Origin: Hyphomicrobiales bacterium
GTDB lineage: Bacteria > Pseudomonadota > Alphaproteobacteria > Rhizobiales > Beijerinckiaceae
Assembly: GCA_900470775.1 (NCBI GenBank)
Contig: UCBZ01000046.1
Location: 1 to 62,255 of the forward strand
Reading direction: 5' to 3'
Length of the DNA: 62,255 bases
In this document: piece after piece, positions 53,097 to 61,953 of the stretch
Numbering within the stretch: the stretch's first letter is position 1
Layout of the letters: each line of letters starts with the position of its first letter
Made by a program: the position numbers and the translations under genes
The notes under the pieces: model-generated
Told to the model about the DNA's origin: nothing
The model's input: only the letters and a program-made list of their open reading frames with translations
The model's database searches: none

Positions 53097-54641
53097 ATGA
53101 ACCGGCTTCTCGCCTCTGCCTGCCTCCTGCCGCTGCTGGCCGGCCCGGTGCTGGCCCAGTCGCTCACCGTTGCGGTCCAGGCCGACGTCCGCAGCATCAA
53201 TCCGGGCGTCAACCGCGACGACGGCACAGACGATTTCGCCCTGCAGATGGTCGAGGGTCTCGTCGGCTATGACGAGGGTGGCACGCCGCAGCCCCTGCTC
53301 GCGGAGAAGGTCGCACTTTCCGCCGACGGCAAGACCTACACCTTCACCTTGCGCAAGGGCGTCAAGTTTCACAACGGCGCCGAGCTAAGCTCGGCCGACG
53401 TGTTGTGGAGCTGGAACCGCTACATGGACGCGAAGACCGAGTGGCGCTGCACCTCGGATTTCGACGGCCGCTCCGGCCTTAAGGTCGAATCGGTCGAGGC
53501 GCCCGACGCGCAGACCATCGTCATGAAGCTCGACAAGCCGAACGCGCTCTTTCTCGACAGCCTGGCGCGCACCGACTGTGCGATGACCGCGATCCTGCAC
53601 AAGGATTCCGTCAAGCCGGATGGCACTTTCGACAAGCCTATCGGCACAGGCCCCTACAAGTTCGGTGAGTGGAAGCGCAGCGAGTACTTCACCATGACCG
53701 CCTTCGAGGGCTATGCCTCGCCGAAGACCGACGGCAAGGCCGACGGCTATGTCGGCTCCAAGCGCCCGCTGCTCAAGGAGGTGAAGTTCCTCGTCGTCAA
53801 GGACCCCGCGACGGTGAAGGCTGGGCTGACCTCGGGCGCGCTCGATCTGAGCGAGATCCTGCCGAGCGACGTCGCCGAGATCCGCAAGCTGCCCACGCTC
53901 GAGGTCGTTACCGCCGCCACCGCCGTGCGCCAGGTCCTGCTGATCCAGACCCGCGACGCCGTGATGGGCAACCAGAAGCTGCGCCAGGCGATCGCCGCCG
54001 CGCTCGACATGGACGAGGTTGTCGCTGCTGCCTCCGACAATCTCGGCCAGACCAACACCTCTCCGATCCATCCCGGCTCGTCCTATTTCGGCGCGGTCGA
54101 AAAGCAGGGCCACAAATTCGACCCGGCCCGGGCCAAGAAGCTGCTCGCGGAGGCCGGCTACAAGGGCGAGAAGGTCGTCATCCTCGCGAACAAGCGCCCG
54201 CGTGTGCCGAGCTTCCCGGCCGCGGTCGTCGTGCAGTCGATGCTGCAGGCGGCTGGAATCAACGCAGACATCGAAGTGCTGGACTGGGCGACCCAGCTCG
54301 ACCGCTACAACAAGGGCAACTACCAGATGCAGTCCTTCTCGTTCTCGGCGCGCTTCGACCCTGCGCTGGCCTTCGAGCAGTTCGCCGGCCCGAAGGACAA
54401 GCAGCCGCGCAAGGTCTGGGACAATCCGCAGGCACAGGAGAAGATCGAGCGGCTGATGTCGCTTTCCGACCGTGCCGAGCGTCAGAAGCTCGTCGACGAG
54501 CTGCACAAGGCCGTCATCGACGAGGTGCCGCTGATCTTCATGTTCAACGGCGTCGACGCCATCGCCCACAGCAAGCGCATCACCGGCTTCAAGCCCTGGC
54601 AGTCGAAGCTTCGGATGTGGGAAGTCACCGCCGCGAAGTGA
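53097..54641 (+). CDS. ABC transporter substrate-binding protein (family 5), paralogue B
   Basis: Periplasmic binding protein of 514 aa with a Sec signal peptide (MNRLLASACLLPLLAGPVLA, cleavage likely at AQS). The SBP_bac_5 domain carries VNRDDGTDDFALQMVEGL and VKFHNGAELSSADVLWSWN in the same places as in the paralogue at 49832. It is directly followed by the two permease genes, so it is the cognate binding protein of this dipeptide/opine-type importer. Confidence 0.93.
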   Translation: MNRLLASACLLPLLAGPVLAQSLTVAVQADVRSINPGVNRDDGTDDFALQMVEGLVGYDEGGTPQPLLAEKVALSADGKTYTFTLRKGVKFHNGAELSSADVLWSWNRYMDAKTEWRCTSDFDGRSGLKVESVEAPDAQTIVMKLDKPNALFLDSLARTDCAMTAILHKDSVKPDGTFDKPIGTGPYKFGEWKRSEYFTMTAFEGYASPKTDGKADGYVGSKRPLLKEVKFLVVKDPATVKAGLTSGALDLSEILPSDVAEIRKLPTLEVVTAATAVRQVLLIQTRDAVMGNQKLRQAIAAALDMDEVVAAASDNLGQTNTSPIHPGSSYFGAVEKQGHKFDPARAKKLLAEAGYKGEKVVILANKRPRVPSFPAAVVVQSMLQAAGINADIEVLDWATQLDRYNKGNYQMQSFSFSARFDPALAFEQFAGPKDKQPRKVWDNPQAQEKIERLMSLSDRAERQKLVDELHKAVIDEVPLIFMFNGVDAIAHSKRITGFKPWQSKLRMWEVTAAK

Positions 54642-54683
54642 CGCAGAACCCGCTCCGCTAACGCACGAGCCCGAAAGCCGCCA

Positions 54684-55628
54684 ATGCTGCGCTTCGCCCT
54701 GACCCGGGTCGCCATGGCCCTGCCGACGCTGCTGATCGTGGCGGTCTCGGTCTTCGTTCTGATCCGGCTGATCCCGGGAGACCCGGCCTCGCTGATGCTG
54801 GGCGATCTCGCGACGCCGGCCTCGATCGCCGATCTGCGGGCGCGGCTCGGCCTCGACCAGAGCCTGTTCGTCCAGTTCGGCATCTGGTTCGGCAACCTGC
54901 TCAAGGGCGATCTCGGCATCTCCATCAACACGCAGGAGCCGATCCTGCCGCTGATCCTCTCGCGTTTCTGGATCAGCGCCCAGATCGTGCTGATCGCGGT
55001 CTTCTGCGCCAGCCTGGTCGCGGTGCCGGCCGGCGTCATCGCGGCCTGGAAGCAGGATTCGGGGCTCGATCTCGGGCTCGTCACGGTGGCGACGCTGCTG
55101 CTCTCGATCCCAACCTTCTGGCTCGGCCTGCTGCTATTGCTGTTCTTCGGCCTCAAGCTCGGCTGGCTGCCCGTCGTGGGCTACGTCTCGATCGGCGACG
55201 ATCCCTGGCGCGGCGTGCTTTATCTGGTCATGCCGATCCTGACGCTGTTCCTGCACGAGATTGGCGTGCTGCTGCGCATGGCGCGGGCCTCGACGCTGGA
55301 GGTGTTGCGACTCGACTACGTCACCCACGCCCGCGCCAAGGGCCTGTCGGAGATGGCCGTGCTCTGGCGCCACGCCTTCAAGAACGCCTTCGGGCCGACC
55401 TGGACGCTGATCGGCCTCGTGCTCGGCAATCTGCTCGGCGGCATCGCCGTGGTCGAGACGGTCTTCACCATCCCCGGTCTCGGCCGGCTGCTCGTCGATG
55501 CGATCTTCGCGCGCGACTATCCGGTCATCCAGGGCTGCATGCTCTTCGTCGCCTTCACCTATGTGCTGGTCAACGTCGTGATCGACCTTTGCTATCCGAT
55601 CTTCGATCCAAGGGTGACGGCAGAATGA
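54684..55628 (+). CDS. Dpp-type ABC transporter permease (first subunit)
   Basis: Membrane permease of 314 aa. An N-terminal helix and the DppB-type N-terminal region (LIRLIPGDPASLMLGD near residue 30) precede the six-helix BPD_transp_1 domain with the EAA-like coupling loop around DYVTHARAKGLSEMAVLWRH near residue 213. It forms the channel with the subunit encoded downstream, whose ATG overlaps this stop codon. The homologue group also includes GsiC and nickel permeases; the substrate cannot be decided from the permease. Confidence 0.92.
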   Translation: MLRFALTRVAMALPTLLIVAVSVFVLIRLIPGDPASLMLGDLATPASIADLRARLGLDQSLFVQFGIWFGNLLKGDLGISINTQEPILPLILSRFWISAQIVLIAVFCASLVAVPAGVIAAWKQDSGLDLGLVTVATLLLSIPTFWLGLLLLLFFGLKLGWLPVVGYVSIGDDPWRGVLYLVMPILTLFLHEIGVLLRMARASTLEVLRLDYVTHARAKGLSEMAVLWRHAFKNAFGPTWTLIGLVLGNLLGGIAVVETVFTIPGLGRLLVDAIFARDYPVIQGCMLFVAFTYVLVNVVIDLCYPIFDPRVTAE

Positions 55629-56458
55629 GTGGCCGCGCAATGAAGCTCCCTCCGCTCAATGCCCTGATCGGCGGCGGCCTGATCGGTACGCTCGTTATCG
55701 TCGCCAGCATCGGTGCGCTCTGGACGCCCTATGACCCCTTGCGCCTCTCCTTCCGCTACAAGCTCGCGCCGCCATCGCCGATGTACTGGCTCGGCACCGA
55801 CGAGTTCGGCCGCGACGTGCTCTCGCGATTGATGGCAGGCGCCGCGACCTCGGTCTGGATCAGCATCCTGACGGTGACGCTGGCGGTGGTGCTCGGCACG
55901 CTGATCGGCGTGTTCTCGGGCTATGTCCGGGGCTGGGTCGACCGCGTCATCATGGCGTTCAATGACGCGCTGCTGGCCTTTCCCGGCATCCTGCTGGCGC
56001 TCGGCCTGCTCGCGGTCGTCGGCGCCAACAAATACGGCATCATCCTGGCGCTCGGCATCGCCTACACGCCGTCGGTGGCGCGCGTCGTACGCGGCACGGT
56101 CTTGTCCCTGCGCGAGAAGGAGTTCATCTCGGCCTCGCGCGTCATGGGCAATTCCGAGGCCTTCACCATGGCGCGCCACATCCTGCCCAACTGCATCGCG
56201 CCGCTGACGGTGCTGGCGACCTCGATGTTCGGCTATGTGCTGCTGGCGGAGAGTGCGCTCTCCTTCCTCGGGCTGGGCGTGCCGCCGCCGGCTCCGACCT
56301 GGGGCAACATGCTGGCGGGATCCAGGCCCTATATCGGCCAGGCGGTCTGGCTCGGCATCTTCCCCGGCCTGTGCATCTCGCTGACCCTGCTCGGCATCAA
56401 TCTCCTGGGCGACGCGGTCCGCGACAAGCTCGATCCGCGCATGCGAGGCACGCGATGA
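55625..56458 (+). CDS. Dpp-type ABC transporter permease (second subunit)
   Basis: Membrane permease of 277 aa from the ATG at 55625, which overlaps the previous stop codon. DppC hallmarks: LGTDEFGRDVLSRLMAGAATS near residues 58-78, a BPD_transp_1 domain with the EAA loop REKEFISASRVMGNSEAF near residue 162 and ESALSFLGLGVPPPAPTWG near the C-terminus. Six helices are expected. It pairs with the upstream subunit and is translationally coupled to the fused ATPase downstream. Confidence 0.92.
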   Translation: MSGRAMKLPPLNALIGGGLIGTLVIVASIGALWTPYDPLRLSFRYKLAPPSPMYWLGTDEFGRDVLSRLMAGAATSVWISILTVTLAVVLGTLIGVFSGYVRGWVDRVIMAFNDALLAFPGILLALGLLAVVGANKYGIILALGIAYTPSVARVVRGTVLSLREKEFISASRVMGNSEAFTMARHILPNCIAPLTVLATSMFGYVLLAESALSFLGLGVPPPAPTWGNMLAGSRPYIGQAVWLGIFPGLCISLTLLGINLLGDAVRDKLDPRMRGTR

Positions 56459-58122
56459 CCGAATCCTCGCTGCTGCAAGTCGAGGCCCTCACCCTCGCGA
56501 TCAAGTCGTCGGGGCGGGCGGTCGTGGATCAGGTCGGCTTCTCCGTTGCACGGGGCGAGATCGTCGGCATCGTCGGCGAATCCGGCTCGGGCAAGACGCT
56601 CGCTGCCCGCGCCATCATGGGCTTCGTCCCGCCGGCCGTGAAGCTTGTGTCGGGTTCGATCCGCTTCGACGGAGAAGAGATCACCACCATGGCGCCAAAG
56701 CGCCTGCGGGCGGTGCGCGGTTCCAAGGTCGGCATGGTCTTTCAGGAGCCGATGACCTCGCTCAACCCGTCGATGACGATCGGCAGGCAGCTCGAGGAAG
56801 GGCTGGCGCTGCATCGCAAGCTCGACGCTGAAGGCCGCCGCGCGCTGATCCTCGACATGCTCCGGCGCGTCGGCCTGTCCGATCCGCAGGGCGCGCTCGA
56901 GGCCTTCCCGCACCAGTTCTCCGGCGGCATGCGCCAGCGCATCATGCTGGCCTCCGTCATGCTGCTCAAACCCGCGCTGCTGCTCGCCGACGAGCCGACC
57001 ACGGCGCTCGACGCAGTCGTGCAGCGCGACGTCATGGAGCTGATGGTTGGGCTGACCCAGGAGAACGGCACTGCCGTGCTGCTGATCTCGCATGATCTCG
57101 GCATGGTCGCGCGCTATTGCCGCCGCATCGTCGTGATGTCCCAGGGCAGGGTCGTCGAACAGGGTCCGAGCGCCGACATCCTGGCGCGCCCGAAGCACCC
57201 CTATACCCGCAAGCTCCTGGCCGCGATGCCGCAGCGCGGCGAGCCGCGCGACCTGCCCCAAGTGAAGACGCCGATCGTCGCGGTGCGCGACCTCATCGTC
57301 GACTATCCCGGCCGCCAGCGCTTCTTCCGCAAGAGCGCGCCCAAGCGCGCCTTGCACGGCATCTCGCTCGATGTGCAGCCGGGCGAGGTCGTCGCTGTCG
57401 TCGGCGGCTCCGGCTCGGGCAAGACCACGCTCGGCCAGGCGATCGCGGGACTGGTGAAGGCGAGCGGCGGCGACATCCTGTTCGACGGCAAGCCGATCTT
57501 CAAAAGCGAGGCGGCCTATTGGGACTACCGTCTGAACTGCCAGATGGTCTTCCAGGACCCTTACTCGTCGCTCGATCCGCGCATGACGATCGGCAGGCTG
57601 GTGGCCGAGCCGCTGCGCCTGGTGCCGGGCATGGCGGCGCAGGACAAGACCGCGCGCGTCGCCGAAGTGCTGACTGAGGTCGGCTTGGCCAACGGTTTCG
57701 CTGACCGCTATCCGCACGAGCTCTCCGGCGGCCAGCGCCAGCGCGTCGCGATCGCGCGTGCCGTGGTGCGCCGGCCGAGCTTCGTCATCGCCGATGAGCC
57801 GGTCTCGGCGCTTGACGTCACCGTGCGGGCGCAGGTGTTGGAGCTCTTTGCCGAACTGCAGCGCAAGCACGGCTTCTCCTGCCTGTTCATCAGCCATGAT
57901 CTCGGCGTGGTCGAGCAGGTCGCAGACCGCGTCATCGTCATGAACGAGGGCCGCATTGTCGAGCAGGGCTTGCGCGACCAGATCTTCGACGACCCGCAAC
58001 ACGCTTATACCCGCAAGCTGCTCTCCGCCGTCCCGGGCCTGGAAAGTACGGATGATGGTGGCGTGCGGCTGTTCTGGCGGCTGGGTGATGCCCGGCAAGA
58101 CGCGCCGACGCCCCGTGCCTGA
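56455..58122 (+). CDS. Fused dual ATPase of the Dpp-type importer (DppD-DppF fusion)
   Basis: Cytoplasmic ATPase of 555 aa made of two complete ABC domains. Domain 1 has Walker A GESGSGKT at 42, signature FSGGMRQR at 157 and Walker B LLLADEPTT at 176. Domain 2 has GGSGSGKT at 318, LSGGQRQR at 423 and FVIADEPVS at 443. Each ends in an oligopeptide-transporter C-terminal stretch (HPYTRKLLAAMP and HAYTRKLLSAVP). Separate DppD and DppF chains are usual; GsiA-like transporters are fused as here. The ATG overlaps the permease stop codon. Confidence 0.93.
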   Translation: MTESSLLQVEALTLAIKSSGRAVVDQVGFSVARGEIVGIVGESGSGKTLAARAIMGFVPPAVKLVSGSIRFDGEEITTMAPKRLRAVRGSKVGMVFQEPMTSLNPSMTIGRQLEEGLALHRKLDAEGRRALILDMLRRVGLSDPQGALEAFPHQFSGGMRQRIMLASVMLLKPALLLADEPTTALDAVVQRDVMELMVGLTQENGTAVLLISHDLGMVARYCRRIVVMSQGRVVEQGPSADILARPKHPYTRKLLAAMPQRGEPRDLPQVKTPIVAVRDLIVDYPGRQRFFRKSAPKRALHGISLDVQPGEVVAVVGGSGSGKTTLGQAIAGLVKASGGDILFDGKPIFKSEAAYWDYRLNCQMVFQDPYSSLDPRMTIGRLVAEPLRLVPGMAAQDKTARVAEVLTEVGLANGFADRYPHELSGGQRQRVAIARAVVRRPSFVIADEPVSALDVTVRAQVLELFAELQRKHGFSCLFISHDLGVVEQVADRVIVMNEGRIVEQGLRDQIFDDPQHAYTRKLLSAVPGLESTDDGGVRLFWRLGDARQDAPTPRA

Positions 58123-58128
58123 CCCACG

Positions 58129-59163
58129 ATGACGCACACGCTCTGCCTGTTCGGCGACATCAATCTGAAGGGAGCCGACGATCCCGACAAGGTGTTCGAT
58201 CTCGTCCGGCCGCTTCTGGCCGAGGCCGACATGGTCTTTGCCAATCTCGAATGCTGCCTGTTCGACGATGCCGCGACCGCCGGGGAGAAACGCGGCTTCT
58301 ACGTGCCGGTCCGCTTCGCTTCCGCGCTCAAGGCAGCAGGCCTGCACGCGGTCGGCCAGGCCAACAACGTCAATATCGGCAAGGACGCGGTTGCCTCCTC
58401 GCTGGCGGCGCTGGGCCGGGCCGGCATCGCGGCGGTCGGTGCCGGGCTCGACGCAACCACCGCCTACGCGACGCGCGTCATCGAGCGCGCCGGGCTTCGC
58501 TACGGCATCCTGCAACGCACTGCGGTCTATTGGCCTGATGGACATGAAGCCGGGCCCGGCCAGCCCGGCGTCGCGATCATTAAGGCGCACACCGCCTATC
58601 GACCGTTGCTCGAATTGCAGGCGGCGCGGACCCGCCCCGGCGTGCCGCCGGAGGTCGTGACCTGGGCAGACGCGGCCTCGCTGGGGGAATGCTCGGCCGC
58701 TATCACAGCGCTGCGTCAGCAAGCCGACATCGTCATCGCCTCCTTCCATTGGGGCTACCGCGCCGAGGTTCTGAGCTACCAGCGCGAGTATGCGCATGCG
58801 GCGATCACGGCGGGTGCCGATCTCGTCTTCGGCCACGGCCCGCACATGATCCTGCCGATCGAGCTCCATGCCGGGCGTCCGATCATCTACGGAAGCGGCA
58901 ACTTCTCGTTCCAGTTCGCGCATGACAGCGTGCTGCACGACGATTGGACCGGCCTGCTTCTGCGCGCTCCGATCAGCGACGGCGCGCTGGACGCGATCGA
59001 GATCGCCTTCTTCACGCGCAATGCCGAAAACCAGACCGTTCCGCGCTCCGTCAATGACCTGCCGCAGGAGCGCGACCGGCTGATCGCCGCTTCGGCGAAG
59101 CTCGGCGCCCATCTTCAGGTGGATGGCGAAATCCTGCGCCTGCCGCTGAAGGCTTGCCGCTGA
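58129..59163 (+). CDS. CapA family protein (metallophosphatase-like fold)
   Basis: Protein of 344 aa of the CapA/PgsA group (PGA_cap). Motifs: LFGDINLKG at the N-terminus, FANLECCLF near residue 37, NNVNIGKDA near residue 80 where typical members have NNH, HWGYRAE near residue 206 and GHGPHMILPIE near residue 234. CapA proteins act in poly-gamma-glutamate capsule synthesis or as hydrolases; a cytoplasmic, signal-free copy beside a gamma-glutamyltransferase suggests breakdown or processing rather than capsule export. It starts six bases after the ATPase stop codon, in the same operon. Confidence 0.88.
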   Translation: MTHTLCLFGDINLKGADDPDKVFDLVRPLLAEADMVFANLECCLFDDAATAGEKRGFYVPVRFASALKAAGLHAVGQANNVNIGKDAVASSLAALGRAGIAAVGAGLDATTAYATRVIERAGLRYGILQRTAVYWPDGHEAGPGQPGVAIIKAHTAYRPLLELQAARTRPGVPPEVVTWADAASLGECSAAITALRQQADIVIASFHWGYRAEVLSYQREYAHAAITAGADLVFGHGPHMILPIELHAGRPIIYGSGNFSFQFAHDSVLHDDWTGLLLRAPISDGALDAIEIAFFTRNAENQTVPRSVNDLPQERDRLIAASAKLGAHLQVDGEILRLPLKACR

Positions 59164-59193
59164 AGACCTGACCGCAACGAACGAGATGCTGCC

Positions 59194-60807
59194 ATGAAAA
59201 ACGGAATGGTCGTCTGCCCACAGCCGGAAGCCGCGGAAGCCGGTGCTGCGGTGCTGGAGCGCGGCGGCAATGCCGTCGATGCCGCGATTGCCTGCGCCTT
59301 CATGCAGGGCGTGGTCGATCCGCTGATGTCGGGCATCGGCGGCTTCGGCTCGATGCAGCTCTACATGCCCAGACGCGGCGTCCATGAGATCGTCGAGTTC
59401 TATGCCAAGGCCGCTTTGGCCGCGACGCCGGACATGTGGGTGGACAAGCTTCTCGGCCAATCGCGCGACGGCTTCGCCTTCCTGCTCGAAGGCGGCATCA
59501 GCGAATTTGGCCATCTCGCCGTCTGCACGCCCGGCAGCGTCAAGGGCTACGACCATGCCCTGTCGCGCTACGGCACGATGGACTGGGCCGACATCATCGC
59601 ACCCGCCATCAAACAGGCGCGCGAGGGCGTGCTGGTGCGCCCGCACATGCACTGGTTCTGGTCGCAGGATCAGAAGGGCACAGGCCAGGTCAACACCGGC
59701 GACAAGCTGCGCTACAGCGAGACCGGACAGAAGCTCTATTTCCGGGAAGACGGCAGCGTGAAGCGGCCGGGCGATCTCGTCGTCAACCGCGATATGGCCA
59801 ACACGCTGGAGCGTCTGGCGAAGGGGGGCGCCGACCTGTTCTACACCGGCGAGCTGGCGCAGGAGATCGCGGCCGATTTCGCGGCCCATGGCGGCCTGAT
59901 CTCGCAAGCCGATCTCGCCGCCTACGAGCTCTCGGTCTCGCAGCCGATCTGGGGCTCCTATCGCGGCAAGCGCATCTCGACGAGCCCGCCGCCGGCCAGC
60001 GGCATGCTGATGCTGCAGATCCTCAATATGCTCGAGAATTTCGACATCGGTGCGCTGGCGCATGGCAGCGCCGAGCATGTCCGGCTGCTGGCCGAGGCGA
60101 TGAAGCGCATGACGATCGACAAGGACGCCCATATGGGCGACCCGGCTTATGTCGATGTCCCGGTCGAGCGCCTGATCTCGAAGGAGCACGCAGCCGAGCA
60201 GGCGGACGGCATCCGCCGTGGCGAGCGCGCCGACGTGAAGCGGCTGGAGCGCTCCTCCTCGCGCGAGACCACCCATGTCTCGGTCGTCGACCGCCATGGC
60301 AACGCGGTCGCCCTGACGCATACGCTGGGTTCACCTTCAGGCGCCATCACCGAAGGCCTCGGTTTCATCTATAACGGCACGATGAGCCGCTTCGACCCGC
60401 GTCCCGGCCGGGCCGGCTCGATCGCGCCGGGCAAGCGCCGCTCGTCCTCGGCGGCGCCGACCATCGTCTTCGAGGAGGACAAGCCCTTCATCGTCATGGG
60501 CGCGCCGGGGGGCAGCTACATCGCGCCGGCGATGGCACAGGGCATCAGCAACGTCGTCGATTTTGGCATGGGCATGCTGGAGGCGGTCGCGGCTCCCCGC
60601 ATCGTGGCGGTCTCCAACAGCATCGACATCTCCAATCGCATCCGCCGCAGCGTCAGCGAGGAACTCGTCGCGATGGGCTACGACGTGAAGCGCTCGCCGC
60701 AGAGCTATCCCTTCGCGGCCCTGCACGGCATCCGCATCGAGGATGGGCTGTGCACCGGCGGCGCCGATCCGCAGCGCGACGGCATGGCGATCTCGGTTCC
60801 GGCGTAG
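59194..60807 (+). CDS. Gamma-glutamyltransferase family protein, cytoplasmic type
   Basis: Ntn-hydrolase of 537 aa. The autoprocessing Thr lies in ETTHVSVVD (Thr near residue 359), giving large and small subunits; RGGNAVDAA near residue 23 and PPASGMLMLQ near residue 265 are typical of the family. It lacks a signal peptide, unlike periplasmic GGT, and starts 31 bp after capA. It would hydrolyse or transfer a gamma-glutamyl or similar acyl-amide group from an imported compound. Last gene of the operon; a convergent SDR follows. Confidence 0.9.
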   Translation: MKNGMVVCPQPEAAEAGAAVLERGGNAVDAAIACAFMQGVVDPLMSGIGGFGSMQLYMPRRGVHEIVEFYAKAALAATPDMWVDKLLGQSRDGFAFLLEGGISEFGHLAVCTPGSVKGYDHALSRYGTMDWADIIAPAIKQAREGVLVRPHMHWFWSQDQKGTGQVNTGDKLRYSETGQKLYFREDGSVKRPGDLVVNRDMANTLERLAKGGADLFYTGELAQEIAADFAAHGGLISQADLAAYELSVSQPIWGSYRGKRISTSPPPASGMLMLQILNMLENFDIGALAHGSAEHVRLLAEAMKRMTIDKDAHMGDPAYVDVPVERLISKEHAAEQADGIRRGERADVKRLERSSSRETTHVSVVDRHGNAVALTHTLGSPSGAITEGLGFIYNGTMSRFDPRPGRAGSIAPGKRRSSSAAPTIVFEEDKPFIVMGAPGGSYIAPAMAQGISNVVDFGMGMLEAVAAPRIVAVSNSIDISNRIRRSVSEELVAMGYDVKRSPQSYPFAALHGIRIEDGLCTGGADPQRDGMAISVPA

Positions 60808-60825
60808 GGCAGGGCGCGGGCGGGA

Positions 60826-61596
60826 CTATCCCCTGAACGCCCCGCCGCCATCGACGTCGAGCACCGTGCCGCTGACATAGCCGCAGGCCGGCGAGGCCAG
60901 GAAGGCCGCGGCATTGGCGATCTCCTCGGGCTCGATCAGCCGGTTCAGCGGCAGGCCGGTCAGCATCTCCTCCCAGCGCGTCTCGTCGCCGAACTTCAGT
61001 TTCGCCCGCGTCTTGCTCAACGAGATGATGCGGTCGGTGCGGGTCTGCGCCGGGTTGATCCCGAAGACGCGCACACCCCATTCGACCGACCGTCCGCCGA
61101 CCGCGCCGGTGAAGGCCATCAGCGCAGCATTGCCGGTTCCGCCACAGACATAGTCGTAGCGCGGGCTGCGCCCGGCACCGCCGATGACGTTGACGATAGC
61201 GCCGGTGCCGCGCTCCTTCATGGCCGCCAGATAGAGCTTGGTCAGGTGGATATAGCCCATCACCTTGAGCGCCCAGGCTTGCTCCCAGGCTTCCATCGAA
61301 AGGTCGAGCAGCCCGCCGGCCGGAATGGCGCCGGCATTGTTGATGAGGATGTCGATATCGGGGAAGGCGGCGGCGAGCGCCTCCCGCTCGCCCGCGACCG
61401 ACAGATCGGCGGCATGGGTCGCGACGCGGTTGGCTTCGCCCAATGTCGCGGCCGTCGCGGCAAGGCGCGAGGCGTCCCGGGCGACGAGCACGACCGAGCA
61501 GCCTTCCGCGAGAAAGACGCGGGCGCAGGCCGCGCCGATGCCCTTCGAGCCGCCTGTGATCAGGACGCGGCATCCACTGAGTTTCAGATCCATCAC
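60826..61596 (-). CDS. SDR family protein with degenerate active site
   Basis: Short-chain dehydrogenase-like protein of 256 aa. Cofactor features are intact: TGGSKGIG at residues 14-21, NNAG near residue 86 and the C-terminal DVDGGGAF. The catalytic tetrad is not: the Tyr is followed by V-C-G-G rather than xxxK, and the Ser position lies in IGGAGRS, with glycines instead of serine. The protein may bind NAD(P) without normal hydride chemistry, or belong to the known SDR subgroup with this YVCG wording. Convergent with the ggt operon. Confidence 0.85.
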   Translation of the reverse strand: MMDLKLSGCRVLITGGSKGIGAACARVFLAEGCSVVLVARDASRLAATAATLGEANRVATHAADLSVAGEREALAAAFPDIDILINNAGAIPAGGLLDLSMEAWEQAWALKVMGYIHLTKLYLAAMKERGTGAIVNVIGGAGRSPRYDYVCGGTGNAALMAFTGAVGGRSVEWGVRVFGINPAQTRTDRIISLSKTRAKLKFGDETRWEEMLTGLPLNRLIEPEEIANAAAFLASPACGYVSGTVLDVDGGGAFRG

Positions 61597-61953
61597 GGTC
61601 TCCCTGGGGGTCGGTCTTGCGCTGACTCAGTGCAGGCTAGCCGATTTGCCGGGGTCCGAGGTCGTGGCGGACGCGCAGGCCGCCGCCGCGGCACGCATGG
61701 GCACGGCCCCCTCGGGGCTCTCCGTCATTTGGATGACGATGGCCGCAGGGCAGCGGCGCTAGCATCGCCTCGATCGGCTTGGGGGAGAAGATCGGTGGTT
61801 GGATGCGCAGGGGCCGCCATGGTTGCGGCTGGATCTACCCGCTCAGCCGCGCGGATTGGCCCCTGTGCGGCCGCGGCGCCGGCTCGTGTCGAGAACATCA
61901 AGCGGGGCTGGATGCCGCCGCGGCAGAACGCTTGGGTCGGATCGGCGCGCGCT
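61597..61953. other. Intergenic region between the SDR and LuxR-type genes
   Basis: About 357 bp without a credible gene, repeat or RNA signal. It should contain the SDR gene promoter next to 61597. Confidence 0.35.

Noticed and set aside
56329..60321. A 1330-codon open frame on the minus strand
   Set aside because: It is antisense to the permease, ATPase, CapA and GGT genes; its composition (His/Arg/Asp-rich, no domain) is that of a high-GC shadow frame.
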